Positions 24,567 through 36,800 of a stretch of 64,000 bases of DNA are shown here, in pieces; position 1 is the stretch's first letter, and every line of letters starts with the position of its first letter. The position numbers and the translations under genes are program-made. Where the stretch lies: NCBI GenBank assembly GCA_033060915.1, contig CM065392.1, positions 8,397,501 to 8,461,500 on the forward strand, written 5' to 3'. A model generated the notes under the pieces. That model was not told where the DNA came from. It worked only from the letters and a program-made list of their open reading frames with translations, and searched no databases. The DNA is from Euryodendron excelsum. Lineage: Eukaryota; Streptophyta; Magnoliopsida; Ericales; Pentaphylacaceae.

Positions 24567-25080
24567 AGGGGAACCGTAACAGCAGCCTTTTTTAATTTCT
24601 CGGCAAGCCAACGCTCGAGTTGAGGCGTTTCAAACTTTTGGGAGTTTCCTCCTTTGTGATCGCCTTCAAGGCCCTCTCAGTCTCACTTCCCTCAAAATCA
24701 TCCACCGATCGCACCATTTCGAGCCTCTGATCTCTTCTCTGAACAGAATCTCACATACCCCACCTTCGCGTCTCTGCAGAACCTGTGATTTTCACCCCTT
24801 GTTTGAGCTTTCCGTACAAAACCCAATTCTTTGGAACTGTTTCTTCTTGGGTCGCGACCACAACTGTTTTTGGGTTGGTTCTCAGCGTTTTGTTGAGGTC
24901 TCAGCTGAATTTCACTGACCCATCTTTGATTTTTCTTGTTTTGGGATTGATTCTGTGTGCAAAACTTGGTTCCTATTTATGGTCTGGTTGTTTTGTAAAC
25001 TAAAATTTTCTGGGTTCTTTTTTTATGTTCTGAAATTCTTTTTTATTTTATTTTTAGTTGTTTGATGTTTTGTTGTGATA

Positions 25081-27712
25081 ATGGATGGTTGGAGAAGACA
25101 AAGATGTGATAATTATAATCAAGAAGCTATAAGGACAAGATCACAGAACAGAAGGCCACCTGTTGGTATGTGTTCTTACGTTTTTCTTTCCATTTTTGTA
25201 TTTGCACTTTTTCTGTTAGATGATTTATCGTATGTAATTTTTTGGGGAAGATGGTATCTTGTTAATGGATTTTTGGTAGGAAAATTTGGGTTTTATTTTG
25301 GATTTTGAGTAGGATCTCTCTTGGTGATCATTAGCTTTCTCTTTCTCCTGTGTTTAGAGATCTTTTTTGACTGATAGGGTTAAAAATGTTGTATTTTGTA
25401 GCTTGAATGTTAGAGGGGTTTACAAAGTTGGAGTTATGAATATTCTGTTAGGTCTTGAAATTTGTCTAATAGTTTGTTGGTGATGAAATCGTATGTGTGC
25501 TCGGAGTCGATTATTCTCTGATACACTTAATTCATCTCTGGTGACTAGGTTTTAAGGCATTTATTAATGGTAAAGGTTCTTTGATGTGTTTCAGTTTTAG
25601 TGTCATTGACTAACTTCCCTCTCTTTTTTCTTCTTTTTCGTTCCTTTTAATGACCCCAATTATTGCTTTTTTGCTTGGTCTTGTGGTAAGTTAGTAGGTT
25701 TTTGGAGATTTTCTGTTCTAATATTGTACTGTGGTTGATTAATATGTCAAACTTTGGAAGTTGAAGTTTGACATTATGTAGATTGCATGTGTTCTCTTAA
25801 ATTTTATGATTGAGATTCCGTAATTACAGTAATTTGGGGTTCACGTGTGTTTTTTATATTGTACTGTGATGTTGTAAACCCTTGCATGGATCCTGGGATG
25901 CTCTTAACTGACATGTTTCTATTTCTGGTTCTGGATTGCAATTATGAGAAGCATGCGAGAAATAAGTTTGAAAATGCCCAAAATCTTGTTGAATGCCGGT
26001 GGCAAATGACAATTACAAAATCACTGAACACGGTTGGAAAACGACAACTACACGTGGGTGAAAATGGTAAACGGAACAAACACGAAAAGGTTACAGTTTT
26101 TCTTAATGCAGGAAACAAGGAAATGTTTAGGATATTTCTCGTTGCCAATTGACGACGACAATTAAAATGCATGATAACAATACCAGTAACAAATGTGAGC
26201 AAGTTTCTGATTTTCGCATATTGAGCAATGAATCTTTTACACATCCTGCCATTCTTCACCTGCTTTCATCGTCTATTGGTTGACATTCTTTTTGTCATTC
26301 TAAGCTAGAAGTACTGAGAATGCAGCGGAAGAGTAACAGCAAGTCTAAAAGGTTTATGGTTGAATTTGTTTAAATAAGGAATCGGCTCATATTTGTTATG
26401 CATTCCATTCTAATTCTTTGTGGTGGTTGTTTTTTACTGCACTAACAATAAATATTCTGATCACTTCCTTGAGTCTTGCGTCAAGAAATATTTCTAGAAC
26501 TTGTTTCAGTTCTTTTTTGTATCATTTTTCATTCATTTCTAACTGTCATTTTGTGCCGAAAATCCTCCATGGAATCTATATCATTTCCCTTTTTTTTGCG
26601 TTGAAACCTTTGGGACTTGTTTCCTATTTCCATTTGAGATTGTTTTTTTGTGCATTTGTTTCCCTCTCTGGTTTTCTTTCCATTTTTTGGCAATTTTGTT
26701 TTCCTACTCTGTCTGTCTCGCTTCAGTATATCTGACAATTTACATTTTTTTATCAGGTAGTTGGCAGCCAACTGTGCCTTCATGGGAAAAGAAATTTTGC
26801 ACCGTGGTTGGTTCGGTTCCATGGCAAAAGCTCTTAGAAACCAAAAAGATTATACACCTATATGACAATGTGTTGAAATGGAATGACTCTGCAGGTGAAG
26901 AGGCATTCTACAATGCTAAGAACCGTTTCTGGGCAGAGTTGAGTGGCCTTCCCTGTGAGATATCATTGCCTGATCCCGATATTTATATTGACAAGATAGA
27001 TTGGAATTCCAACATTGATCCTGAGCTACTATTGGATCTAGATCGTGAATTTGTGGTACCTGATGACCTAACGAAAGGTGAGCAGGTTGTGATTCTTGGT
27101 GAACCTCTTGTCCCAAATCACTTATTCTCTTCCGCTGGCTGGGGAGATGCTGAAGAGTATTTGAAGAAGACGACCAATTCATCATTGGAAAATAAGGAAA
27201 ATCCATGTGAACAGAATTGTGCTCAGGATGGAGCTGTTAGAGTGAATGGATGGGGTGATTTTTGCAACGATTCATGGTGCAGGAATGAGGGTAATGGAGC
27301 CGTGCAAGATAGTGGATGGGAAGATGGTTGGAATAATTCCTGTGGTGGGAATCAGTGGAAGAATAACAATTACGAGTCTGGTAATTTGCAAGATGGCAAT
27401 ACTGCTGGAGTTTGGGAACCATGGGATGCCAATAATAGGAATAGAGAGAACACCAGTAGGTACATGTCAAGGTACAAAACCTCGAGGATTCATGGTGATG
27501 ACCATCTGACAAACCGGGAATTGAGGAATGGAAAGGGAAGGAAGAGGGTGAATTTTGTTTATGAGCGACCATATACAGATAAGAAACCCGTGTCAAGGCA
27601 GTGGAACTTGATGAATTCATGCGGACCAATCAGCCATCATGGATCTGCCAAACACCATCATGGATCGGCCAAACAAGGAAATCAGTGGAGCTGGGAGAAA
27701 CCAGTTTCTTGA
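25081..27712 (+). CDS. Conserved plant protein of unknown function, Trp/Gly/Asn-rich
   Basis: Two exons: 25081-25165 and 26757-27712 (stop included), GT-AG intron of 1591 bp in phase 1, 346 residues. The start is the first ATG after the leader. Residues 1-28 are basic and Arg-rich (MDGWRRQRC...TRSQNRRPP). The block GSWQPTVPSWEKKFC...VPWQKLLETKK, then WNDSAGEEAF and LPDPDIYIDKIDWN, reads like a well conserved domain, and I believe it belongs to an unnamed plant-only family. Residues from about 155 onward are of low complexity with GW/WG pairs (AGWGD, NGWGD, SGWEDGW), then a basic tail (GKGRKRVNF) and a His/Ser repeat (HHGSAKHHHGSAK). There is no signal peptide or membrane segment. Basic ends suggest a nuclear or RNA-bound protein; that is inference. 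No function is assigned. Confidence 0.9.
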
Positions 27713-29589
27713 ATGTGAAGTAAATAAGATGTCATTGTGGTTCACTCTATTACATAATTTTGTGCATTGGGAAAGAATTGTAATCATAATTCAAAACTCA
27801 GTTGTCTGTCATGTTTGGTGTTGTTATGTTTTGTAGTTTTGTTTACGAATAGTTTCCTCCTCCTAAGATTTTGAACATGTTTTGCAGTATTGGAGGAGGA
27901 TGTATTATCAGGAGATGTGTTAGTTTTTTTTTTTTTCCCCCCATAGGCTTTTGGTTCTCCCTTTGCATCTGTAATGGTGTGGACCTCAATATGAAGTCAT
28001 TAACTTGCTCATTGATTTTGAGCCTTGGTTGATCTATTTCATAGGGGTTGTTTTTTTGCCTATCAGTTTGTTGAATTATTTTCAAGTCCTTTAAAGAATG
28101 TCAGCTTGATTCTCATGTAATTTAGGGGGCAAGATGACAAGGGAGGATTATTTAGGGGCTCTAATTGGTAGCCTTGCCTAATTGGATGTCAAATGGCTGC
28201 AGTGACCATTTATTTATTTATTGGCCAAATGATGGAAGAATTTCAACTCCATTGTGATCTCATTTCTCTGTTTTGAGTCAGTATGGTGTCTCAGTCAGCT
28301 CAGTATCACTCAACCAATACACCAATGGTGGTGGCTTTAGAGCCTGTTTGGAACTTGAGGAAGGGTAAGGGAATGGAAGGAAAAGGAAATGAGTTGAATT
28401 TTGTAACTTCATGTACAAAATTGTAGTTGACCTGAAGATGTGACTAGAGCTGTTGAAGAGTAGTTATCAAACCAGCAGTGGAGGTTGCTGGAGCTAAGGT
28501 TCATGATTTAGAAAATTCTCAATGAAATGTTTTAATTTAGGTCATTGTATGTCTAATCTAAGTTGGGCTTGGGCCAATTTCCTTCTTTGTAATTGTATAT
28601 TTTTTCTTCCAAGTACTTGAAATTTTTAGGTGACTGGAGAAAGGATTTGAAATGAAGTCAACTCACTGGAAAACCAAGTGGCTATAGGTCTGGTAGAGAA
28701 CACCAGGAACAAGAATGTCCTTAATAATATTCAATTGACGTAGACTTAGCGTCAAGATTCTTATTCTTTTGTAGTATAGAAGACAAAAGCACTGGTGACT
28801 TCCAAGGCATTGGATTCAATGATCATGATTGAAGGGGAAAAAGAAAGCTTCATCAGCATGGGAACAAAGCCGCAAGCTTTTGCCAGCTTGAATTAATAGA
28901 GATTTTGGAAAAGCCAGTTAGTGAAGTTGTAATAAGAATAATGGGTCATTTGATGTTGACAATCAATGGAGGAAAGAAGAGAGTGATGGATGGAGAAGAA
29001 GAACTGTGTTTGTGACAAGAGAACAAAAACCAACCATTAGCTGTAAGGATGCCATGGGTAGGAGTTCTGGACAGGATACTTTGTTCTTATATACATTGTT
29101 TGAAAACCGAATTTATCAAGGAAAAGGTAAAAGAAAAGGAAAAGGAAACCGGATTTATATTCTCTTATTACCTTTTTCTTTTCTTTTCTACCATCAAATA
29201 CTTTATTCTAACACAATATTAATGATCATGATAGGAGAACAATTATTCAATTCTTATGGACAATTATGTGCCCCTTACTCCTCCTTCTACAAAAATTTGT
29301 GGGTCCCACCATCCCATCAAGTCATGGGACCTATAAATTTTAGTGAGAGGAGAAGTAAAACTACGTAGTATTCCAAAAGTATTGAATAATTTTTGTGATA
29401 AGTGAGAGAGCAGTTATGGAATTCTCTTGAAAATGAAAGGGACACAAAATTTAGCTTGTTTAGAACTTGGGGGAGGGAAGGGAATATTTTAAAAATTTTC
29501 TTTTCCCTTTGCTTTCCTTTCCCAAATTCCAAACAGACTATAAAGACATTATTATTCAAGATGAATTTCTCTTTTTATATACGATAATA
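27713..29589. other. 3' flank of the unknown gene and MITE-like remnants
   Basis: 27713-28100 is probably 3' UTR and terminator region. 28339 (CCTGTTTGGAACTTGAGG) and 29541 (the complement of TAGTCTGTTTGGAATTTGGG) look like opposite ends of one or more elements with GTTTGGAA termini. A second inverted pair, AAAAGGAAACCGG versus CCTTTTTCTTTTC, lies at 29120-29190. No gene is seen. Confidence 0.45.
29453..29541. mobile_element. Short foldback MITE, about 89 bp
   Basis: The left half runs GCTTGTTTAGAACTTGGGGG...AAGGGAA; the right half is its reverse complement in diverged form, TTCCC...CAAATTCCAAACAGAC. The centre is ATTTTAAAAATTTT. GTTTGG-type ends are common on plant hAT-derived MITEs; the family is inferred. 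Confidence 0.5.
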
Positions 29590-30200
29590 CAACAAGTCTG
29601 GCTGATCTGCTCCTAATGGGCAGACCATGCAAATTAATAATATAACAAGGCTAGCTGGTCTGCTCCCAACGGGCAAACCAGGCAAGCCCAAGCCGCGATC
29701 CTAACCTGCGCTTCAAACTCCTTAACTAGGCTTGCCGACAAACCTTCAAGGACACAACACCAGTAGTACCAAGCGCCGCCACTAAGGCACGTACTCCAAA
29801 ATTTTCGCCTGATAGTTAGCCTCCACAATCCCATGATGGAAGTAGTTTCGTCCCTCATTAGGGGCATGGCTTATAAGGCCTAACATGAAGGCATGGCACA
29901 CCTCCCACGATTCCTGATGTGCAATCTGGGGGCACGATCATCTCTCCCATTAAGGTGCCCACAATTCAAGCCACACTCCCTGCCAACATCCCTATAAAGA
30001 GGGCAGCATCATCTCCAATAGAGGTACGAGACACATCAACCCTTGAGCATTGTTACTCTACCAATTTATCTCTAACCTAACTTTGGCATCGAAGTGTCTT
30101 TGGTAGGCACCACACCGGTGTTCTAAGCAGGAAGATTCATCTCTTCAACCGTTCGCATCAGAGGTTGGGAAGGACGTTCCAATTCACTGCATCATCAATA
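29590..30200. mobile_element. Probable LTR fragment or solo LTR of a Ty3/gypsy-type element
   Basis: It starts with a 53-bp tandem repeat (29590-29632 and 29643-29686, sharing ACAAG-CT-GCTG-TCTGCTCC). It contains a GC-rich stretch, a TATA-like CCCTATAAAGAGGG at about 29990 and a downstream segment (TTGGCATCGAAGTGTC ... GGTAGGCACCACACCGG) of the kind seen at the R-U5 end of plant gypsy LTRs. I found no partner LTR in the window and no exact boundary. Confidence 0.4.
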
Positions 30201-31763
30201 TATATTGTAGAAATTTGAAATATCAAGGAATAGGTGAAAATAAATTTCTTAAAATTGAACTCTTTTAGGGATTCTTTAATTTTTTTGGAAAATACGTGAG
30301 AAATATTTTTTTGTCGCCATTTTTATTTTTTAATTATATTTAACAAAAACAAAAGTTTAAAACATGATAAACTTCTATTGTAAAATTAAGAAGTTTTACC
30401 TTTCCTTTTAGAAGACGACTAAGCGACAGTACAAGTCATGAAGCAAGGTATTCTCTTTTTGTTTGGATAATAATTATCCAAATCAGTATTGTTGTCTCAC
30501 CCCCATCCCAATTAGACATTAATTATGTCATATTAGGCAGGGCGTGATCGCACAGGTCACTATCCCTGCGAACGACACCTTAATCCACACCCAACCAATG
30601 TAATGCAACGGAAGAACACCATTGCCTTATGAAACCATAAACCAATCATGCATAAATATAACGTACATCGGAGTAACTCATCCCATAACTTTACACATAT
30701 CATGTCAAGTATAGGTAAATTATAACAAATCCCAAACTCAAGCTAACGTAAAGAAAAATACAAATAGAAAAGACGACTCAAGCCTTGAGACATGACATCC
30801 GGACACCAACATGAATGCCACCACGGCAATGACCAACACTGCAGTGAACCAAACCTTCATCTCCAAGTTACCTGTCAAAACAGTCTGTGTAGGTGTGAGC
30901 TAATTGTCAACGTGCTCATGATAGATAATCAAATTCATAGAGAATGATAATAAGCACCCAAATGCATACAGATAGAAATGATTAATATATATCTATATCA
31001 TGGATGTCTCAATGCAATGCATGTATCACCCACATGTACGCGCAATTTTAGATAACGTTGGCCCAATATATTGATGGCGCGTTATCAAGGAATGCCCACC
31101 GTGGCACCCCTAGGCTAGTCCACCGTGACTAAGCCTTGGTTAACCCACCGTGATTAACTCTCTCCAGTGCAATGCAAGGCATACAATATGAATGGTATGC
31201 AATGCCACCATATATATAAAATCATCAATATCTCCACAGAACTTCTCATATAAGACCAATTTCACCTCACCTCATATATAAACACCTTCAACACCTCATA
31301 TGCATTCGCCACCATTATACATATAGCAAATACACAATGCATTAAACATGAATAAGATTATCTCAAAATCCCACAATCTCACAATTAACACCAACATAGA
31401 TAATAACACAAGCAATATATTCACTTCTATATGAATAAGATTATCCTATGATCCCACCTGTCACTGCACACACACTACGTCAAGGATCACTTCTGAGTTG
31501 ACGTTGAAGGATCTTACTCTCCGTTAGCTCCTAACACCACAACCGTATTAGGTTAGGCAACTGAAAGTATACTCCAATAATCATAAATATAATGGATATA
31601 TTCCAAACAAGTTATAACACTGAATTGAATAAATTCTATATTATCTTCTCACATATACTTGGTATTAATGTTCAGAATAGTCAGGACTCATTTTTTAATG
31701 ATAGCACGTGTTGATAGATTAAATTTAATTGATGTTACACCGGGTTTTCATTGGCCAGGCATC
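30201..31763. other. Intergenic; no gene; CCACCGTG triplet
   Basis: 31085-31160 has three CCACCGTG boxes 37 and 32 bp apart, in a GC-balanced island. The rest is AT-rich and resembles transposon DNA without clear ends. The end of the stretch would be the 5' flank of the PRP4-like pseudogene. Confidence 0.4.
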
Positions 31764-32412
31764 ATGGAGGTGGATGAGGGAAATTCTGTTTCAACTTCAG
31801 TTTCAGAACCATCTGCTGCAGTTACTGATGGTGAGACTGCAGTTTTTGCAATCCATCCTATTCCAATTCAACCATTTCAACCGATCAGTCCACCAATAAT
31901 TACACCTCCAGTTGTACCTCCCATTGCTCCAATACCCACAGTTGCTCCCTCAATTCCCCATCCAAAGCTTCCTCTTTTGTCACAAAAACAGCTTGGTGAA
32001 CCTATATCTCTTTTTGAAGAAAGGGAGATGGAAAGACGGGACTGTCTGCAGATGCTTATGGCAAAGCTGGATGCTGAAGGGCAATTGGAGAGGCTGATGA
32101 AAGCTCATCAGGATGAGGAGGCCACAGCTTCTGTTACAGAAAAGAGGAAGCTGAAGAAGAAATTCAGTACCTATTTTTACACTTAGGGGGCCAAAAGCAC
32201 TTTTACAGGCCTGAGTAGAGATTGTTAAGTATTCTGTCCTGGGGGCAGTTTTCCGTCTTAAGCGTGCAAGGAGGAAAAGGAATGACCCAGACAAAAAGGT
32301 AAATTGGGCTTTGAAGCCGAGAGCTTGGTCTTAAATTGCCGTGAAATAGGAGATGATCAGCCACTTTCAGGATGCTTTGTTTCACATGATGGAAAGATGC
32401 TTGCCACCTGGT
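31764..32412 (+). pseudogene. PRP4: PRP4-like (U4/U6 snRNP WD40 protein) pseudogene, N-terminal part
   Basis: From MEVDEGNS at 31764 a Pro-rich stretch follows (PIQPFQPISPPIITPPVVPP), then LGEPISLFEEREMERRD, LQMLMAKLDAEGQLERLMK, then in a shifted frame GPKALLQA, stop, VEIVKYSVLGAVFRLKRARR, KRNDPDKK and finally EIGDDQPLSG and SHDGKMLAT. This order matches plant PRP4/LACHESIS up to the start of the WD40 domain. Damage: at least two frameshifts, a stop inside GPKALLQA*, another after NWALKPRAWS, and loss of the roughly 50-residue segment (SFM-type helix) that normally precedes LGEP. A GT donor follows at about 32410. Functional PRP4 is part of the U4/U6-U5 tri-snRNP; this copy cannot make it. 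A functional paralogue must lie elsewhere. Confidence 0.85.
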
Positions 32413-32605
32413 ACTCTCTCTCTCTCTCTCTTTGTGGATTTTTACATAACTAGAGCAACATATTATATGAGGCTCAACGTTTTTGATCTGTTTATGCATT
32501 ATTTAGGTGATGGTTTTGTGTCTCAAGATAGCTTTTTGTATAGTCTTTCTGAACCTTCTTTTTGATAATTTTAGGGATGTCATAATCATTGTTGGATAAA
32601 AATAG

Positions 32606-32610
32606 ATATA
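32606..32610. repeat. Target-site duplication of the LTR element, left copy
   Basis: ATATA directly before the 5' LTR; the matching copy is at 45240-45244, directly after the 3' LTR. Confidence 0.85.
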
Positions 32611-33993
32611 TGGTTACACTATTAAAGTGTTACTCATTCGCTTTGATTTGTAATTTGTTAACTTTAGAATAATATTATATTTATGTTTTTAGTCTAATAA
32701 ATTTTATTTGGATATTTTATAGGGTTTTGAAGTGAATTGGAGCATCCGGGAGTGTTTGGGAGCATTCGGAAGAGAAACCGGGACAAAAAAGCAAAATTGG
32801 CCAAACTTGACAAGAATATCCGGACATGTGTCCAGACACCGTAGAGTGGTATAACGATGTCCGGACACCCTAGGCAACTTCAGAGCCTTGAATCAAGAAC
32901 AAAGTCAGGATGTTCGGACACATGTCCAGACACCTCTGGGAATGCAAGGAATGTTCGGACACCTTGAGAAACTTTAGAGGCTCAAATCACAAACAAAATT
33001 AGGATGTCCGAACACATTTGGGAAGGTGAGAGATGTCCAGACACTAGTCCGAATACCCTGGACAACTTTTGCAACCTTCACTTTTTAGATTCCGAAACTT
33101 GAGCAGAGAGTCCCTGAGAATTGATGTAGTGTCCAGACACTTGTTCGAACTCTATACGGAGATCCAACTTTTTATGTAATTTTAAACCTATAAATAGTTT
33201 GTAAACCCTAATTCGAGGGGCTGAGTTTGAGACTTTGTTTTTACACTTAGAAATAGTATTAGAAAGTTTTCATATTATCTTCTTTCATAAGATTAATAAT
33301 ATTCTTTTCTTTGATTCCATTGCTTTTAATACAAACTTTAAATTTCATTATGTTCATGAGTAGCTAATTCTCCTTCTTGGCGAGGGACGTGAAAGTTGTT
33401 CGGGAATTGATGATTTAACAAGGTGTTCAGTTGGGCTTTTTTGTTTTAGCTTTTAAATAACGAATCTTCTTTTTCTTCATTCTTTTTCTTTCGAAATCAA
33501 AGGTTTGTGATCATATCTTTGAGTGTTCATACGCGATGTTGATCTCGTATGCATGTTGCTTAGATCTCTAATATGAATATTTCGAATCTATTTTCTAAAA
33601 ATAATGGACGAAGTTGATTCAGATTCCAAATTGATTTTAACTGCTAGATCCTCCGATTCAACGGTATAAGTTGTTGTCGTTGAATTGAGTTAAAAAACAT
33701 ACCTTGAAAAATTATCATTCTTCTGAGCAATTGAATTATTCTAAGCCAAGATCCTCTTTTACTTATTTAAACCCTCATTTTCATTCTGTCATTAGATAAT
33801 CAATCTCTTCAAACAAAAATCATATTTTCTTTTCTCTTTTTGGAGTTGTTTTTGTGGGTTCTTAACTATTTAAAGTGAGAACTTCTATACACCATCCTAT
33901 TTTCCTATGAATCGACCTTGGACTTCACCGAGTTTTAAGACTACATCGCGACCATACATTAGTGGATTTTATTGCACATTTTTGGAGTGATTA
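32611..33993 (+). repeat. 5' LTR
   Basis: Begins TGGTTACACT and ends GTGATTA. It carries repeated copies of the near-palindrome TGTCCGGACA between about 32815 and 33150, then the segment AAACCTATAAATAGTTTG (TATA-like, about 33185). Its partner is 43858-45239. Confidence 0.92.
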
Positions 33994-33998
33994 GTTTT

Positions 33999-34016
33999 TG
34001 ACGCCGTTGTCGGGAA
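33999..34016 (+). promoter_or_regulatory. Primer binding site (tRNA-Asp-like)
   Basis: TGACGCCGTTGTCGGGAA, five bases after the 5' LTR. It differs by a few transitions from TGGCGCCGTTGCCGGGGA, the site known from Athila-type elements and complementary to a tRNA-Asp 3' end. The tRNA assignment is from memory of the family. Confidence 0.75.
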
Positions 34017-36494
34017 AACGCAGCTTTGGAGTACAGGAAGCGAACTTTGGGCGCTCTAAATTGCAAAAGCAAAAGCAAACATAGAATAGCAAGAAACAAC
34101 TTCACCATCACTCTACAATAATGAAGGGATTTCACGTTTCACGTGGTGACTTCATTCCATCCCTTTTATGTGCAAGCATATTAGGTCTTTTCCTAGGATT
34201 GTTTGTTTTTAGGTTTTTTGGGTATTTATTTATTTATTTATTTTTAAGATTGGGTAGGTGTTTAGTGAAGACCTAAGATTGATGCTAACTGCAAAACGGT
34301 GGTTTATATCTTGTGGAGATTAGAGGTTGTCTGGATATTGAATTTGAATCGGTGGTCTATATCTATGGAGATTGGAGGTAGATTGAAAATCAGTGGTTAA
34401 GGATTGTGATTTGTTTGTTGAGGTGCAGATTGCCTAATTATTTGTGCATTGCATGCATTGTTAGGTCTGGGATTTAACAGGTAGACTCGAGAGTTTTGAC
34501 CCTAACCAACTAGGTACCATGGGTGTTGTCTCCCGATTTTTCATACTAAAAAAAAAAACAAGTGAGAAAAATAAAATAATATCTCGTTAGAACTCATACT
34601 CCTAAAAAGACAAGTGCAACTAGATTTGAATTAGAAATTGATTTTGAATAAAGGGCTTTTGAAAAAAAATTTGAAGTCGCCACCTAACTTGATTAAGGTG
34701 AGTTAGGTCACCTAAAATTAAGCACAATCTGAAGATTACACGTAGGGTTTTTGAAAAAGGTTTTGAAAAACTTCCTTAAGAGAGGGGTTTTAAGAAAATA
34801 GATTGTTTGGCAATCTTTAAAAAGATTTAAGCCTTTTTTCTAAAAATAACTCTATATTGGTATTTGAAAACAGTGATTCTAGGTTCGGAGGTTAGTTACA
34901 TGTAGGGGAGATGCACTAAGCCATCACCCTACCCTACCCTTGCGGTACCTACATGTCTATTCACCATAGGTTCACTCATTTGAAATTTTTTATTAATAAT
35001 TGTCCAAAAATATTCACTTTAGAAAAGAAGTTTGACATGATGCATAACATGCAAGTACAAGAAAAAGGTTTGATTTTGAAAATAAATCTTGAAAAAAAGA
35101 TTTGAAGTTTGAAAATAGACTTGAAAAGAAGATTTGATTTCGAAAATAAATTTGAAAAGAAGATTTGAGGTTTGAAAGAAGGTTTTAAAAATCAAAAATT
35201 TGAAATAGATTGTGGAATTGAAAATTTGAAAAAGGTTGTAGAATTAGAGATTTGAAAAAGGTTATGACCGCACCCATGAGGGTTGCCTATGTATCCTTTT
35301 TTAAGGAATCAGATCAGTTGTAGTTCGAACAAGAGTCTGATTGAAAACAAACACTTTTTGGTTTTTGAAAAGTTTGACTTGAAAAGATTTTGAAAAAGAA
35401 TTTAATTTGAGAAAGAACTTGATTTAAAAAGGAGTTTTGACTTGAACTTGGAATAGAATACTTGAAATCAAGATTTAATTTAAAATTAAACTTAGACTTG
35501 AAAAAGGATTTGAACTTTGGAAAAAAACTTAGACTTGATTTGGAAAGAAGAAGTAGAGTTTTGAAGTTGGAAAACCATCTTAGTTTAGAAAAAGAGTTTT
35601 AAAAAAGAGTTGAAACTTCTTAACTTTAGGGTTCAGGTTGAACTAGGGTTTAGGTATCCTAAGATTGAAGCAACCTTAGTTTGGAACATGTAGTTGAAAT
35701 AGAAAGGTTTGATTTAGATTTAACAAGCTCGATTTTAGAAAGTTGGATTTAATAAAGGTTTAAATTAGGAAAGATTCGAATTAGAAAAGATGGATTTAAG
35801 AAAGGTTTGGAAAGAGATTTAATTTGATTTAGAAACACTTGACTTGGAATAATTTGGAAAGATAGGGGGGTTTAGGAAATGTTGGACTTTGGAAAGTTAT
35901 GAATTAGGAAAGTTTCAAAACAGTTCCTTGTTAAATTGGAATGTTAATTTTAGAAAGATAGGGTTTAGAAAGGAAATTAGGAAATGTTTGAATTGGACTT
36001 TCTAATTTCCTAAAGTAAAGTTATTTGAGATGAATTAAAAGGAAATTTGAAAATTTAAATTTTGGAATTGGAAAGTGAGTTTTGAAGAGAAACCTATGAT
36101 TTTGATGGAAAAAGAGATTTTGAAAACCTAAGATTTGATGTAAAAAATAGTTTTTTTGGAAACTTTGATTTGAAGCAAAAGTAGAAGTTATGTTTTTGGG
36201 AAAGAAAATTAGGGTTTTCTAATCATGGGATCTAGGACTTGACTTAAACTCCAAGAAAAAGAGGTTTTGGGAATTTAGACCTTTTGAAAAGAGTTTCTAG
36301 GAAAAAGACTTGAAGATAGTTTTTAAAAAGTAAATTTTCGAAGAGAACTTTTAGAAAGGAGTTTGAAAAGAACTTTTTGAAGAGAGTTTTTGGAAAAGAA
36401 TTTTTTAAAAAGTGGATTTTTGGAAAGAACTTTTAGAAAGTATTTTGAAAAGTAATTTTGAAAGAGGTTTGAATATGAACTTTTTGAAAATTTT

Positions 36495-36800
36495 TTGAAT
36501 GTCTCACTTTCCTAAAACGATTCTAACCATGACGAAACTAGAACCATTCTAAGTTAGTGATTTTGAAAACCATTCCATGGATTTGAAATATGGACCAATT
36601 TGGTCCCATTGAATATCATACTTTCCTAAAACAACCCTAACCATGGAATGGCTAGAATCATCTTAAAATTGTGATTTGATGAAAAGCGATTTAGGGTTTA
36701 CATCCATAATATGGACCTTGATGGTCACAATGAATATAACACTTGCTTAAAACAACCCTATTCATGGAATGGTTAGAATCACTTTAAGATTGTGATTTTG
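36495..36800. repeat. Three-copy tandem repeat, about 116-122 bp
   Basis: Units start near 36495, 36611 and 36733, each with GAAT-T-...CTT-CCTAAAAC, AACC-T--CCATG and a TAGAATCA/TAGAACCA phrase followed by TTGTGATTT. Confidence 0.8.

Noticed and set aside
25847..26259. Overlapping frames of about 100 residues in the intron of the gene at 25081
   Set aside because: No family resemblance, both strands open by chance, and good GT-AG sites bracket the region as an intron.
27237..27629. 130-residue minus-strand frame
   Set aside because: Antisense shadow of the W/G-rich exon of the gene at 25081-27712.
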